Source: Gammaproteobacteria bacterium
GTDB lineage: Bacteria; Pseudomonadota; Gammaproteobacteria; Pseudomonadales; Pseudohongiellaceae
Assembly: GCA_009692305.1 (NCBI GenBank)
Contig: SHZK01000011.1
Coordinates: 21,223-85,222 of the forward strand
Reading direction: 5' to 3'
DNA length: 64,000 nt
The position numbers were made by a program, and so were the translations under genes. The notes beneath the pieces are model-generated. The model saw only the letters and a list, made by a program, of their open reading frames with translations, was not told where the DNA came from and made no database searches. Position 1 is the stretch's first letter; each line of letters begins with the position of its first letter. This document shows positions 26,975-36,419 of this stretch, one piece after another.

Positions 26975-28171
26975 ATGTCGCAAATCTCTACAGCGGCAGT
27001 ATTTCAATTCAACTATGCCGGGTTGGAGAGTGTCAGTGTCGGGGAGCGGGTAGAGCAGGTATTGCCCGCGCTTATGGAGAAATACGCCGCGCAACGAGTA
27101 TTTCTATTGGCCACGGGCAGCTTGAGCCGTGCTACCGACCAGTTTGAAGAATTGCAGGCCGCGCTCGGCGGGCGTTGCGCCGGTTTATTCGATGGCATTA
27201 CCGCGCACAGTCCTCGCGAACAGGTATTGCAAGCGCTCGCGGCGGTGCGCACCGCCAACGCGGATTTGCTCGTAAGCCTGGGAGGCGGGTCGATAATCGA
27301 TGCCGTCAAAGTTGTGCAATTGGCACTTGATCAGGGCATCGAAACGGCAGCGCAGTTGCTGGATTATGCACAGTTCAGTGACGGGCTGCGCGGCTCCAAA
27401 GCGGGCGACATGAGCCTGTTCGGCAAGCCGGCCCGGATTCGGCAGATAGCCGTACCAACAACCCTGTCGGGCGCCGAATTCAGCAACAACGCCGGCGTTC
27501 TGGATACGCGCAAATTGGCCAAGGAAAGTTATCGTGGCATGAATTTATGCCCGCGCAACATTATCTATGATCCACAGCTGGCAATGCACACACCGGAATG
27601 GTTGTGGCTGTCCACTGCCATTCGTTCACTGGATCATGCCATTGAAGGCTACTGCTCGGCCGCCACCAATGCGTTCCTCGATGGACATTTTTTGCATGCG
27701 ATGCGGCTCTTCGCCGAATCGTTGCCGCAGACGCGTCAACACCCGCAGGATGCCCGAAGTCGCAGTTTGAATCAGCAAGCAGTTTGGTTGGCAGGTTGCG
27801 GACTGGGCACAGTTGCGCATGGCGCGAGTCACGGTATTGGCTACATTCTCGGCAGTTTATGTGGCGTGCCCCACGGCTATACGTCCTGTGTCATGCTGCC
27901 AGCGGTGCTGGAATGGAATAGCCATGAGAATGCGCAACGACAGACTGCGATCGCCACCGCACTGGGGCGACCGGGCGCATCTGCAGCTATAGCAGTGCGT
28001 GATCTGGTGACCGCACTGGGAATGCCGACGACATTGCGGGCCGTAGGAGTTTCGGCAGACATGCTGCCGGAAATAGCCATGCGCGCCATCAAACATCCGG
28101 TTGTGCGCAGCAACCCGCGTCGGCTGGAAAGTGCCGCACAAATCGAGGAAATACTGCAATTGGCGTGGTAA
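26975..28171 (+). CDS. Iron-containing alcohol dehydrogenase
   Basis: A 398-residue protein starting at ATG 26975, with GGAG four bases upstream; the longer ORF lacks support. It has the family's NAD motif LLVSLGGGSIIDAVKVV and metal-binding segments: Asp in RSLDHAIEGYC, and HGASHGIGYILGSLCGVPHG. It is close to the maleylacetate reductase/Fe-ADH branch. It reduces or oxidises alcohols or keto acids with NAD(P)H. Divergent from the IorA/B genes; substrate unknown. Confidence 0.9.
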   Translation: MSQISTAAVFQFNYAGLESVSVGERVEQVLPALMEKYAAQRVFLLATGSLSRATDQFEELQAALGGRCAGLFDGITAHSPREQVLQALAAVRTANADLLVSLGGGSIIDAVKVVQLALDQGIETAAQLLDYAQFSDGLRGSKAGDMSLFGKPARIRQIAVPTTLSGAEFSNNAGVLDTRKLAKESYRGMNLCPRNIIYDPQLAMHTPEWLWLSTAIRSLDHAIEGYCSAATNAFLDGHFLHAMRLFAESLPQTRQHPQDARSRSLNQQAVWLAGCGLGTVAHGASHGIGYILGSLCGVPHGYTSCVMLPAVLEWNSHENAQRQTAIATALGRPGASAAIAVRDLVTALGMPTTLRAVGVSADMLPEIAMRAIKHPVVRSNPRRLESAAQIEEILQLAW

Positions 28172-28186
28172 CAAAAACTTTAAATA

Positions 28187-28873
28187 ATGCGAGCCATGGA
28201 AATGAACAAGCACAATAAATCCGCAATTCCAAAATTAACGTATTTTGCCGTGAGAGGCAGGGCAGAGGTAATACGGCTTTTGCTTGAGGAAACCGGCACC
28301 GAATATACAGAGCACCGAGTGAGTCTGGAAGAGTGGCCAGTGCTTAAACCAACCCTGGCATTTGGTCAGCTGCCACTCTATGAAGAAGGTGATCTGGTAC
28401 TGAATCAAAGTCAGGCTATCTATCGTCATCTCGCTCGAAAATTTAATCTGTACGGGAGCAACGAACAGGAACGAACGCGCTGCGATATCGTGCAAGAGAC
28501 CTTCGTCGAGGCGCAGCAGAACATTGGTGGATTTTTCTGGAATCCAGAATTCGCGAAGCTGCGCGACAATTATGAAGCGGTTGAATTGCCAGCGTTGCTG
28601 GAGCGCTTGCTCAAGCTCTATAAACTGAATAGTTCTAACAGTGGTTACTAGGCTGGAGATCAGCTCAGTTATGTGGATTTCATGGCCTGGCATACGCTGG
28701 ATTATGTGCGGGCACTTTCCCGGAAAACGCTGGATAAATTTGTGCCACTTGCCCGATTCAGGGAAAGCATTGCTGCGCGACCGAAAATTGCCACTTATCT
28801 TGCCTCGAGTCGCAGGCCAGCAACATTGACGGTGGCAATGAGTTCATTTGGTGGCACAGCGGAGACCAGTTGA
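28187..28873 (+). pseudogene. Glutathione S-transferase with in-frame TAG
   Basis: The N-terminal GST domain (KLTYFAVRGRAEVIRLLLEETG, GQLPLYEEGDLVLNQSQAIYRHLAR) is close to the pi/sigma-like type. After residue 154 the frame hits TAG (28649-28651), yet the same frame continues with a sound GST C-terminal domain: AGDQLSYVDFMAWHTLDYVRAL and on to a TGA at 28873. Without the amber codon the protein would be 228 residues, normal for GST. One nucleotide change would restore it. A nonsense mutation is most likely; read-through or sequencing error are alternatives. Starts 15 bases after the Fe-ADH gene. Confidence 0.8.
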
Positions 28874-29100
28874 GACAAAATGGGCTCTACGGACGGTTAT
28901 TTCGGTTGACTAGCGTCCTTTTAACCGGACAATAGGCACACTGTTTTGCAACAGGGGCTAGTCTCATTAAAAGCGGGACTAGGGGGCGCAAGCTGCCAAG
29001 CAATTTGCTGTCGTTGGACTGTAAGTTCAACACTTTTAAAAACGCCATGCTTCCGTTGTTAAACCGTTCGGGCTATATACAAAATAAGGTGGAGTTAAAT

Positions 29101-29460
29101 ATGAAAAATCTAGTAAGCGGATTGCTGGTCGTATCTCTGGCGTTTCTCGTTGGGTGTGTTGCTGGCACCAATCCTGCAGTAGGTGCATGGAATATCGAAA
29201 TGAATACACCACTGGGTGCTATGCCAGCGGTTCTGACTATCAATGCTGATGGTACTGGCAACATGTCAGCTGATGGCCTCGGCGAAGCTCCACTGTCTGG
29301 AATCCTGGTAGATGGCGACGCGGTAAACTTCAGTGCTGAAGTGGACGCCCAAGGCCAAACACTGGTTCTCGAATTTACTGGAACTGTTGCAGGTGACGCA
29401 ATTACTGGCGAATTCGGTAGTGATTTTGGTGCGTTTGGTGTGACTGGTACACGCCAATAA
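29101..29460 (+). CDS. Small lipoprotein, hypothetical
   Basis: A 119-residue protein starting at ATG 29101 with GGTGGAG upstream; longer ORF rejected. The signal ends in a lipobox (FLVGC, Cys19). The mature part is a beta-rich domain: GAWNIEMNTPLGAMPAVLTINADGTG then repeated short strands with glycine turns, like a small lipocalin/avidin-type barrel. Not a family I can name. A strong terminator follows. Confidence 0.72.
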   Translation: MKNLVSGLLVVSLAFLVGCVAGTNPAVGAWNIEMNTPLGAMPAVLTINADGTGNMSADGLGEAPLSGILVDGDAVNFSAEVDAQGQTLVLEFTGTVAGDAITGEFGSDFGAFGVTGTRQ

Positions 29461-29505
29461 GATGCAACAAATAAAGTGTTTTGCTGACCTCAGTTCAGCA
29501 TCACC

Positions 29506-29534
29506 AAAAAAAGGGATCTTCGGATCCCTTTTTT
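29506..29534. terminator. Bidirectional rho-independent terminator
   Basis: AAAAAAGGGATC and GATCCCTTTTTT form a 12-bp perfect stem with a TTCG tetraloop. It lies between convergent genes (small lipoprotein and TPR protein) and can serve both strands. Confidence 0.93.
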
Positions 29535-29559
29535 ATTGCTTTTATAACAGAGATTTTTT

Positions 29560-30126
29560 TCAGATGATTTGCAGACGCTGGGATTCCACGATCAGTTTCA
29601 GGTTCTCCTGGGCGTTCGGACTATTGGGATGAATCCGGATCAAATCCTCGAATGCTTGCCGCGCTTTAGTCAATTCCCGCCGCTGTAAATACACCAACCC
29701 CATACCTGACAATGCACCGAAATGTCTTGGCTCCAGCAGCAGAGTTCGTTCGATATCGGCTAGAGACGCGTCGTAGTTACCGACGATATAGTACAGGGTG
29801 GCGCGCTTGTTCCAGGCCTCGGCGAATTCTGGAAATCTGTCTATCACCTGGGATAATATCAGCAAGGCATCATCGTAACGCTGGAAATTCATGCGCTCTG
29901 TGCCCAGAGTCATGAGTTGCACTACATCTGTATTTGGATGTTGCAGCCAGAGTTTCCAGATCTCGTTTTCAGTTGCGCGAATCGTGTTGCCATTTTTCGT
30001 CTGCAGTAACACTTCAAACAAACCGTCGAGCCGAGCATCGGTCTGATCGGCCAACAGGGTGCCAGTACCCAACAAAGAGCCAGCCCCAAGTAGACCGGCC
30101 ACCATAAAAGCAGTCCATCTGCGCAT
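29560..30126 (-). CDS. Tetratricopeptide repeat protein, exported
   Basis: A 188-residue protein with a signal peptide (AGLLGAGSLLGTGTLLAD) followed by TPR units: MNFQRYDDALLILSQVIDRFP, AEAWNKRATLYYIVGNYDASLADIE, and FGALSGMGLVYLQRRELTKARQAFED. It is probably a periplasmic scaffold or adaptor. Partner unknown. Confidence 0.85.
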   Translation of the reverse strand: MRRWTAFMVAGLLGAGSLLGTGTLLADQTDARLDGLFEVLLQTKNGNTIRATENEIWKLWLQHPNTDVVQLMTLGTERMNFQRYDDALLILSQVIDRFPEFAEAWNKRATLYYIVGNYDASLADIERTLLLEPRHFGALSGMGLVYLQRRELTKARQAFEDLIRIHPNSPNAQENLKLIVESQRLQII

Positions 30127-30238
30127 GCGAATCTACCAAAAATAAGTGGCGGGAATAATGCAATAATGCAAGAGTCTTAAGCGTTTCAGTATAGCTGTAG
30201 TAGCAGTCAGCTGGCTATGGTCTGGAATTTAACGGCGA

Positions 30239-30418
30239 CTAAAACGTCTCCCTTGAGGCCCTGATCCAGTCATCAAGATAGAATTCAGGAATCGATGGGC
30301 TTAGCAATTGCGTATCCTGTAATGGAATGGCGCCGTTCATACAGTTCAGCAGCCAGAACCGGTCAAGCGGTAACAGAATCAGGATAATTGCCCAATATAA
30401 GCGTACAACAGGAGTCAT
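30239..30418 (-). CDS. Possible small membrane protein, 59 residues
   Basis: A short minus-strand ORF from ATG 30418 to TAG at 30239. Residues 6-24 (RLYWAIILILLPLDRFWLL) form a likely membrane helix. The rest is polar (PEFYLDDWIRASRETF). There is no clear ribosome site. It fills a 430-base gap between the TPR and sixA genes, where nothing else is seen. Confidence 0.35.
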   Translation of the reverse strand: MTPVVRLYWAIILILLPLDRFWLLNCMNGAIPLQDTQLLSPSIPEFYLDDWIRASRETF

Positions 30419-30555
30419 AGGTTAGGCTCACGTCACATTACGACTATCCAGGCAATTCTCACACACAAGCGTCCGATTAAGCTGGATGCCGCTATTCATC
30501 TGTAGGTACAATCGGCACCCATACCTTGAGCTAGCACAGAGCACATCACTACCTG

Positions 30556-31050
30556 ATGAAAACGCTTTTTCTGCTGCGCCATGCTAAGTCCAGCTGGGCA
30601 GATCCGGATCTGAAAGATTTCGAGAGGCCACTCAGTGCGCGTGGCTCCAAAGATGTCCTGGCCATGGCTGCGCACTTCTTGCTGCGACATGCATCTGTCG
30701 ATTGCATCATTTGCAGTCCTGCCACTCGCACCAAGACCACGGCCAAGCTGTTCGCGAAACACATCAAGTATCCTCTAGATGACATCGTCAGCAATCCCGA
30801 GCTGTATTTTGCTGGCGCGCCCATGTTCCTGAAAGCGGCACGTCTGGTCGACGATGACTTCGATTCAGCGATGCTGATTGGTCATAATCCGGCAATCACT
30901 GAATTTGTAAACGAGATCGCAGGGACTGATATTAAAAATATCCCCACCTGCGGACTGGTGGAATTAAGTCTGCCGATTGGCAGCTGGTCCGACACCAAGA
31001 TGGGCATTGCCACCCTGATCGATTATGACTACCCGAAAAAGCATGCATGA
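30556..31050 (+). CDS. sixA: Phosphohistidine phosphatase SixA
   Basis: A 164-residue histidine phosphatase. The catalytic RHA motif is at residues 8-10 (LLRHAKSSW); SPATRTKTTAKL and the second histidine, His110 in LIGHNPAI, complete the site. Length and sequence match SixA, which removes phosphate from phosphohistidine in phosphorelay proteins such as ArcB or the nitrogen PTS. Stands alone; the cytochrome gene follows after 45 bases. Confidence 0.9.
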   Translation: MKTLFLLRHAKSSWADPDLKDFERPLSARGSKDVLAMAAHFLLRHASVDCIICSPATRTKTTAKLFAKHIKYPLDDIVSNPELYFAGAPMFLKAARLVDDDFDSAMLIGHNPAITEFVNEIAGTDIKNIPTCGLVELSLPIGSWSDTKMGIATLIDYDYPKKHA

Positions 31051-31095
31051 TACAAATTGAACGCCTGCGTTATTGAGCACCCATATTGAGATCTT

Positions 31096-31536
31096 ATGCG
31101 GCAATCATTATTACTGCTTCTGTGTCCGCTACTGATGTCTGGTTGCAGTAAAGCTGACCCGGTAATTGCTGGCGATGAAGAATTCCATCGCTGGTACACT
31201 GTTGAGCAGGTTGCAAGCGGCAACATTGTGTTTCAACAAAATTGTGCGCAATGTCATGGCGAGCAGGCTCAAGGTTTGGTCAGCGAGTGGCGTGTCCGGC
31301 TCGAAGACGGTTCGCTGCCACCGCCGCCTCTTAATGGTACGGCTCATGCCTGGCATCATCCCAAGTCAGTGCTGTTGCAAGTGATCAATGGGGGCGGGGC
31401 AGAGTTTGGAGGCAAGATGCCGGGCTTCGCAGCTGTTCTCGATGAGGCACAGAAGCTGGCGGCAATCGCGTTTTTTCAGAGCTATTGGACAGATGAAATC
31501 TATGCACAGTGGATGCAAATGGGTGGTACCAATTAA
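31096..31536 (+). CDS. c-type cytochrome lipoprotein
   Basis: A 146-residue protein with a lipobox (LMSGC, Cys17), haem site CAQCH (Cys50, Cys53, His54) and a methionine ligand in GKMPGF (Met108). It ends with the usual C-terminal helix (AIAFFQSYWTDEIYAQWM). Probably a periplasmic single-haem electron carrier. Its 3' end overlaps the start of the ChaN-like lipoprotein gene. Confidence 0.9.
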   Translation: MRQSLLLLLCPLLMSGCSKADPVIAGDEEFHRWYTVEQVASGNIVFQQNCAQCHGEQAQGLVSEWRVRLEDGSLPPPPLNGTAHAWHHPKSVLLQVINGGGAEFGGKMPGFAAVLDEAQKLAAIAFFQSYWTDEIYAQWMQMGGTN

Positions 31537-32494
31537 ATCGACACGAAATATCCAGATATGTTTATTCCTGTCTGTGTGTTTACCAGCTTGCAGCAGCGCC
31601 CAGTCTGTCAATACATCAGAATGGACCTCAAAGCTGCATGCCGAGCATGCATTGGTTGGCAAGATATGGTCCAGTTCTGACAACCGCTTTATCGAGCAAG
31701 AGCAACTGCTTGACGCTGTGGCAAGATCCAAATATCTCTTGTTAGGCGAAAAGCATGACAACCCGGATCATCACCACTTGCAAGGCTTGATCCTGCAAGA
31801 TCTTTTGCCAAAGAATCTGGTAGGATCAATCGCTTTTGAAATGCTGACCAGTGAGTCGCAGGAAAAGCTGGATGCAATTCAGGAGCAGCGCTTTACCACT
31901 CTGGAACAACTGAAAACCTATCTGCAGTGGGACGAGGCAGGATGGGATTGGGCATTTTATGGTCCTCTGGTAAAAGACGGCTACGGCGCTCGTGTAGCGC
32001 TGCTGGCGGCCAATATTGATGACAGTAAAATGATGGAGGTCTACGGCGGCGAGTTGAATCCAGAGATCGGTGAGGTTTTGCCCCCGGCAGTGATGGACAG
32101 GTTGAATCTGGATATCGATGAGAGTCACTGTGGCTTGCTACCGGAATCGCAATTCCCGGCCATGGTGCGGGTGCAACAGAGCCGCGACCACCAGATGGCC
32201 GTTGCGCTCGGGAACAAGGCTGATGCAATTGCAGCCGGCAGTATGCAGGTGTTGATCGCCGGCAATTATCACGTGCGCAAAGATCTTGGTGTGCCCAATT
32301 ATCTGCTGAGTTTGCAGCCAAACCTGGGCGCTGCAGACATCGTCGTAATCTCATTCAGCGAAGTGGACCCGGCATCGGTTGATCCTGCAGATTATCTGCA
32401 GCGCTTTTCCGAGACCAATGCCTATGACTACATCTGGTTCACGCCAGCGATATCGGATGAAGATTACTGTGCCTCGTTGCAGCAGGAGCAATAA
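31523..32494 (+). CDS. ChaN-like lipoprotein
   Basis: A 323-residue protein from GTG 31523, chosen because it leads straight into a lipoprotein signal (NIQICLFLSVCLPAC, Cys23); the ORF start further up lies inside the cytochrome gene. The mature part has the ChaN/EreA-like pattern: LLLGEKHDNPDHHHLQ, LVGSIAFEML, and GNYHVRKDLGVP near the C-terminus. ChaN proteins bind haem and have been linked to iron uptake. Overlap with the cytochrome suggests translational coupling. Confidence 0.82.
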   Translation: MVPIKSTRNIQICLFLSVCLPACSSAQSVNTSEWTSKLHAEHALVGKIWSSSDNRFIEQEQLLDAVARSKYLLLGEKHDNPDHHHLQGLILQDLLPKNLVGSIAFEMLTSESQEKLDAIQEQRFTTLEQLKTYLQWDEAGWDWAFYGPLVKDGYGARVALLAANIDDSKMMEVYGGELNPEIGEVLPPAVMDRLNLDIDESHCGLLPESQFPAMVRVQQSRDHQMAVALGNKADAIAAGSMQVLIAGNYHVRKDLGVPNYLLSLQPNLGAADIVVISFSEVDPASVDPADYLQRFSETNAYDYIWFTPAISDEDYCASLQQEQ

Positions 32495-32518
32495 TTCAAT
32501 CCGATTCGCGATTGAATT
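32493..32518 (+). terminator. Weak terminator-like hairpin
   Basis: AATTCAATC and GATTGAATT pair perfectly around an eight-base loop right at the stop codon of the ChaN-like gene. No T run follows, so it may act only as a 3' stabilising hairpin. Confidence 0.3.
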
Positions 32519-32612
32519 AACCCATAAACCAAGCCACACTGGTCGCGGTAATTAAATTCAGTAACGAGTGCAGCAATTATTGTTGTATCTAAATGGAAGC
32601 GAAATACTACCC

Positions 32613-33383
32613 GTGAAACCCGTCATCAAAGCCTGCATTGTCCTCAATCTGCTGCTCGCCGGCGCTGTCGCCAGCGCACAATCAGGCACTGACTTCAAAC
32701 CCGACTACGATGTAGGCGGTGAGTTCAATTTCGTGCGTGTGCAATACGACAGCTATTTTGGCGGCCGCGGCGGCTATGGTTATGGGCCCTGGTCTATCGA
32801 TTTTCCGGATGCTGACCAGAATTTTCTGAGAGGCGTTTCGCGCCTGACCAATGTTCGCGTGATGAGTGATCCGATTGTATTGCGGCTCGATGATGAACAA
32901 ATCTATGACTATCCGTTTCTATATATGCTGGAAGTGGGTCAGGGCGGCGGCATTGGCCTCGACGCTCAGGAGACCATGAACCTGCGCGAGTACCTGCTCA
33001 GGGGCGGATTCCTGCTCATTGACGATTTCTGGGGACAGGAAGAGTGGGATAATTTCTACGCGTCTTTCAGCCAGGTGTTTCCGGATCGGGAAATAGTTGA
33101 GTTGAGCGCCGACCATGAAATATTCCATGTGTACTATGACATCGATGGCCCCACCATGATTCCAGCGCTGTATCGCACCGACGAATACGGCGAGCGCGGC
33201 ATCGACCATGCCAGCAACCACGCCATACTAGATGACAACGGACGCGTGATGGTCCTGATCAACTGGAATTCGGATATGGGGGACGGCTGGGAACACACTT
33301 ACCATCCAGCCTATCCAACTCGCTACGCCAATTCAGCCTATCAACTGGGCATAAACTATCTGATGTATGCGATGACGCACTGA
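32613..33383 (+). CDS. DUF4159 domain protein, exported
   Basis: A 256-residue protein. GTG 32613 was chosen because it gives a clean signal peptide (KPVIKACIVLNLLLAGAVASAQ). The DUF4159 domain fills the rest: FNFVRVQYDS, YPFLYMLEVGQ, LREYLLRGGFLLIDDFWG and HEIFHVYYDI. The fold resembles a class I glutamine amidotransferase-like domain. Function unknown; often found near MoxR/BatA-type genes, which are not present here. Confidence 0.82.
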   Translation: MKPVIKACIVLNLLLAGAVASAQSGTDFKPDYDVGGEFNFVRVQYDSYFGGRGGYGYGPWSIDFPDADQNFLRGVSRLTNVRVMSDPIVLRLDDEQIYDYPFLYMLEVGQGGGIGLDAQETMNLREYLLRGGFLLIDDFWGQEEWDNFYASFSQVFPDREIVELSADHEIFHVYYDIDGPTMIPALYRTDEYGERGIDHASNHAILDDNGRVMVLINWNSDMGDGWEHTYHPAYPTRYANSAYQLGINYLMYAMTH

Positions 33384-33422
33384 CGGCGTCGTGCTGAATT
33401 AGTACCTTTGTAAATCAATCTG

Positions 33423-36095
33423 CTAGTGCAACATCGGATCGGCTTTCTCTGGATCTATCTTCAAACCCTTCGCTAACTGCTTGAATTTTGCAGTGCTCAA
33501 TTGCTTGTCGCGCAACAGACCGACCAATGCCGCATGACAAATATAGTCGGCGCTAACTTCAAAATAGTCGCGTAATGCCGCGCGGGTCTCGCTCAATCCG
33601 TAACCGTCAGTGCCAAGCACCAGATAGTTGGCAGGCATCCAGCTGGCAATGCCGGCCGGCAGTGCCTGCATATAATCCGATGCGGCAACATAGACACCGC
33701 GGGTGCCGCTGAACAACTCACGCACATAAGGCGTCTTCTGTTGGTCCAAGGGATGCAGCCGGTTAAACCGCTCACACTCCTGTGCTTCGCGCAGGAGTTC
33801 GTTATAACTCGTTATGCTCCAGAGGCTCACGCTAAAACCCATCTGCAGCAGTTTTTCATAGGCAGATAGTGCCTGTTGCAGGATCGAGCCACTGCCGAGC
33901 AGGTGGATTGTGCAGTCTTTTAATGGCGCTGAATTTTGGAACAAGTAGGCTCCTGAGATAATCGAGCCAGCCAGGTCTTCCTGTTTTGGCATCGCTGGCA
34001 TCAGGTAATTTTCATTGTACGCCGTGATGTAATAGAAGATGTTTTCCCGCAATTCGTACATCCTGCGAATTCCTTCCCTGACGATTACCACCAATTCATA
34101 GGCAAAGGCCGGATCATAACTCTTGAGATTAGGATAGGTATTTGCGACCACCTGGGAATGCCCGTCCTGATGCTGGATTCCCTCACCGTTTAAAGTAGTA
34201 CGACCGGCAGTGCCGCCAATGAGAAATCCCCGGCACATCATGTCGCCGCACGTCCAGATCATGTCACCGACACGCTGAAATCCGAAAATGGAATAGAAAA
34301 AATAGAAGGGAATCATCGGCAAGCCATGTATCGAGTATGCGGTTCCCGCAGCGAGGAACGAAGCCAGTGCGCCTGTCTCACAGATGCCTTCCTGCAGAAT
34401 CTGGCCATCCTCTGCTTCGCGATAGGCACCGAGCGTGTCCGCATCAACAGGGGTGTAGTTTTGTCCCTGTAAGGAGAAAATTCCCGCAATATTGAACAGG
34501 GCTTCCAGACCGAAAGTACGCGCCTCATCCGGCACAATTGGTACGATATACCGATTCAGGGCTTTGTCTCGCAACAGCACAGAAAGAATTCTTACCAGCG
34601 CCATCGTTGTGGACATGGCTCTGGAACTGGAGCCTTCGAGCAGGGCTGCGAATGCTTCCAGCTGCGGAGGCGACAGTTTTATACAGTTGTTTTCCCGTTC
34701 AGGAATCACGCCGCCTAACTCCTGTCGTCTGGTGCGCAAATATTCAAGTTCGGGGCTGTTCTTCGCTGGCTTGTAGAATGCGGCACGCTTGATCTCGTCA
34801 TCAGAAAGCGGAATGCCGAAATTTTTCGCAATTTGTAAGCGTTGATCACCATCAAGATTCTTTTTCTGATGCGCCGTATTACTACCCTCTGCACCAATTA
34901 TGCCGTCACCCTTTACGGTTTTTATCAGAATGACCGTAGGTTTGCCTGTGCTATGGATCGCGCGGAGATAGGCAGCATAAATTTTCTTTACATCCTGGCC
35001 ACCGCGCTTGATGCGGTCTACTTCATCATCGCTCAGGGTGTTCATCACGGCTTCCAGCTCAGGGTCACCGCCTACCCAATGTTCACGTTGACGATCCCCC
35101 GGCAATACTGAATAGCGTTGATAGTCACCGTCTACGCATTCTTCCATGCGCCGGCGCAACGCACCTTTGACGTCGGCGGTCAGCAATTTGTCCCAGCCGC
35201 TGCCCCAGATCACCTTGATCACATTCCACCCGGCACCGTTAAAGGCTGCTTCCAACTCCTGGATGATCTTGCCATTGCCACGTACGGGTCCGTCCAGTCG
35301 CTGCAGGTTGCAATTCACCACGAGAATTAAATTGTCGAGATTTTCCCGCGAGGCGATATTAATCGTGCCTAGCACTTCCGGTTCATCGGTCTCGCCATCT
35401 CCGATAAAGCACCAGACCTTGCCACCGAGTTTCGGTTTCAGACCGCGATTCTCCAGATACTTGGCGAAGCGCGCCTGGTAAATGGCCGTCGGTGTAGACA
35501 ATCCCATGGAGGCATTAGCGACCTGCCAATAGTCTGGCATGGAGCGTGGATGGGGATACGAGGTCAGACCACCGGCTGGTTGCAGTTCGCGCCGATAGTT
35601 TTGAATTTGCTCGAGCGTAAAGCGATCTTCAAGCCAGGAGCGGGCATAGACGCCTGGTGAGGCATGGGGCTGTAATATGACAAGGTCGCCACCGTAGTCT
35701 GCAGTGCGCTTGCGAAAAAAATGATTGAAGCCGACTTCCATTAAAGTGGCAGCAGAAGCATAAGTGGCGATGTGACCACCGACTCCTGTGCCAGCATCCT
35801 GCCCTTGCAACACCATCGCCATGGCATTCCAGCGCAAGATGTTCTCGATGCGCTGTTCAAGTTCAATATTACCGGGATAACTCGGTTGTTCCGAGGCGGC
35901 GATGGTATTGAGATATGGAGAGTTGACTGTGACCGTTGCTACCGGTATTTGCCGACCTGCGCTCCATTGGTTGAGTTCGGCGAGGATAGCTTGCACACCG
36001 TCCGGCCCATGATTGGTGTAGATATCTTCCAGTGCTTCCAGCCATTCCTGCAGATCAGACTCGAGTGCTGCTGCATGGGGTTTTGGAGTAGTCAC
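33423..36095 (-). CDS. aceE: Pyruvate dehydrogenase E1 component (homodimeric)
   Basis: An 890-residue protein, the same length as E. coli AceE. The ThDP motif is clear (GDGETDEPEV, closing at NCNLQRLDGPVRGN). Other marks: QGQDAGTGVGGHIATYAS, GEGIQHQDGHSQ and the C-terminal LGTDGYGLSETRAALRDYF. It decarboxylates pyruvate and acetylates the lipoyl domain of E2. No aceF or lpd is next to it, so E2 and E3 must be encoded elsewhere. A 3' partner gene is absent (the DUF4159 gene is convergent). Confidence 0.95.
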   Translation of the reverse strand: MTTPKPHAAALESDLQEWLEALEDIYTNHGPDGVQAILAELNQWSAGRQIPVATVTVNSPYLNTIAASEQPSYPGNIELEQRIENILRWNAMAMVLQGQDAGTGVGGHIATYASAATLMEVGFNHFFRKRTADYGGDLVILQPHASPGVYARSWLEDRFTLEQIQNYRRELQPAGGLTSYPHPRSMPDYWQVANASMGLSTPTAIYQARFAKYLENRGLKPKLGGKVWCFIGDGETDEPEVLGTINIASRENLDNLILVVNCNLQRLDGPVRGNGKIIQELEAAFNGAGWNVIKVIWGSGWDKLLTADVKGALRRRMEECVDGDYQRYSVLPGDRQREHWVGGDPELEAVMNTLSDDEVDRIKRGGQDVKKIYAAYLRAIHSTGKPTVILIKTVKGDGIIGAEGSNTAHQKKNLDGDQRLQIAKNFGIPLSDDEIKRAAFYKPAKNSPELEYLRTRRQELGGVIPERENNCIKLSPPQLEAFAALLEGSSSRAMSTTMALVRILSVLLRDKALNRYIVPIVPDEARTFGLEALFNIAGIFSLQGQNYTPVDADTLGAYREAEDGQILQEGICETGALASFLAAGTAYSIHGLPMIPFYFFYSIFGFQRVGDMIWTCGDMMCRGFLIGGTAGRTTLNGEGIQHQDGHSQVVANTYPNLKSYDPAFAYELVVIVREGIRRMYELRENIFYYITAYNENYLMPAMPKQEDLAGSIISGAYLFQNSAPLKDCTIHLLGSGSILQQALSAYEKLLQMGFSVSLWSITSYNELLREAQECERFNRLHPLDQQKTPYVRELFSGTRGVYVAASDYMQALPAGIASWMPANYLVLGTDGYGLSETRAALRDYFEVSADYICHAALVGLLRDKQLSTAKFKQLAKGLKIDPEKADPMLH

Positions 36096-36419
36096 AGTGA
36101 TCCTTGGCTGCAGGCCGCGCAGTTCAGATTGAATTCCCGGATTCGAGCATAGGGCTTTGGAATGGCTTCATTATACTCAAGCCGCCGACAATTGAATTGC
36201 CAACGCTGCTAATATAATTTGCAATTGAGCAATAATAATAAGAATAAATACAAAAGCAGGCATATTAAATGCCGGAAATACTCTTGGACAGGTCAACTTA
36301 TAAAATTCTACATTACTTGCTGAACCACAGGCATTGCGAATAAAGGCTCGCTGGACTCAATCAAGCTAGTGTGGTCTAGTCGCTACGCAATTGAACCCAA
36401 ATTAAAAAAGGTGACTAAA
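36096..36419. other. Intergenic region between aceE and the DUF6351-like gene
   Basis: About 320 AT-rich bases between two divergent genes. Must hold both promoters. I see no clear -35/-10 pair, no long dyad and no small gene. Confidence 0.5.
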
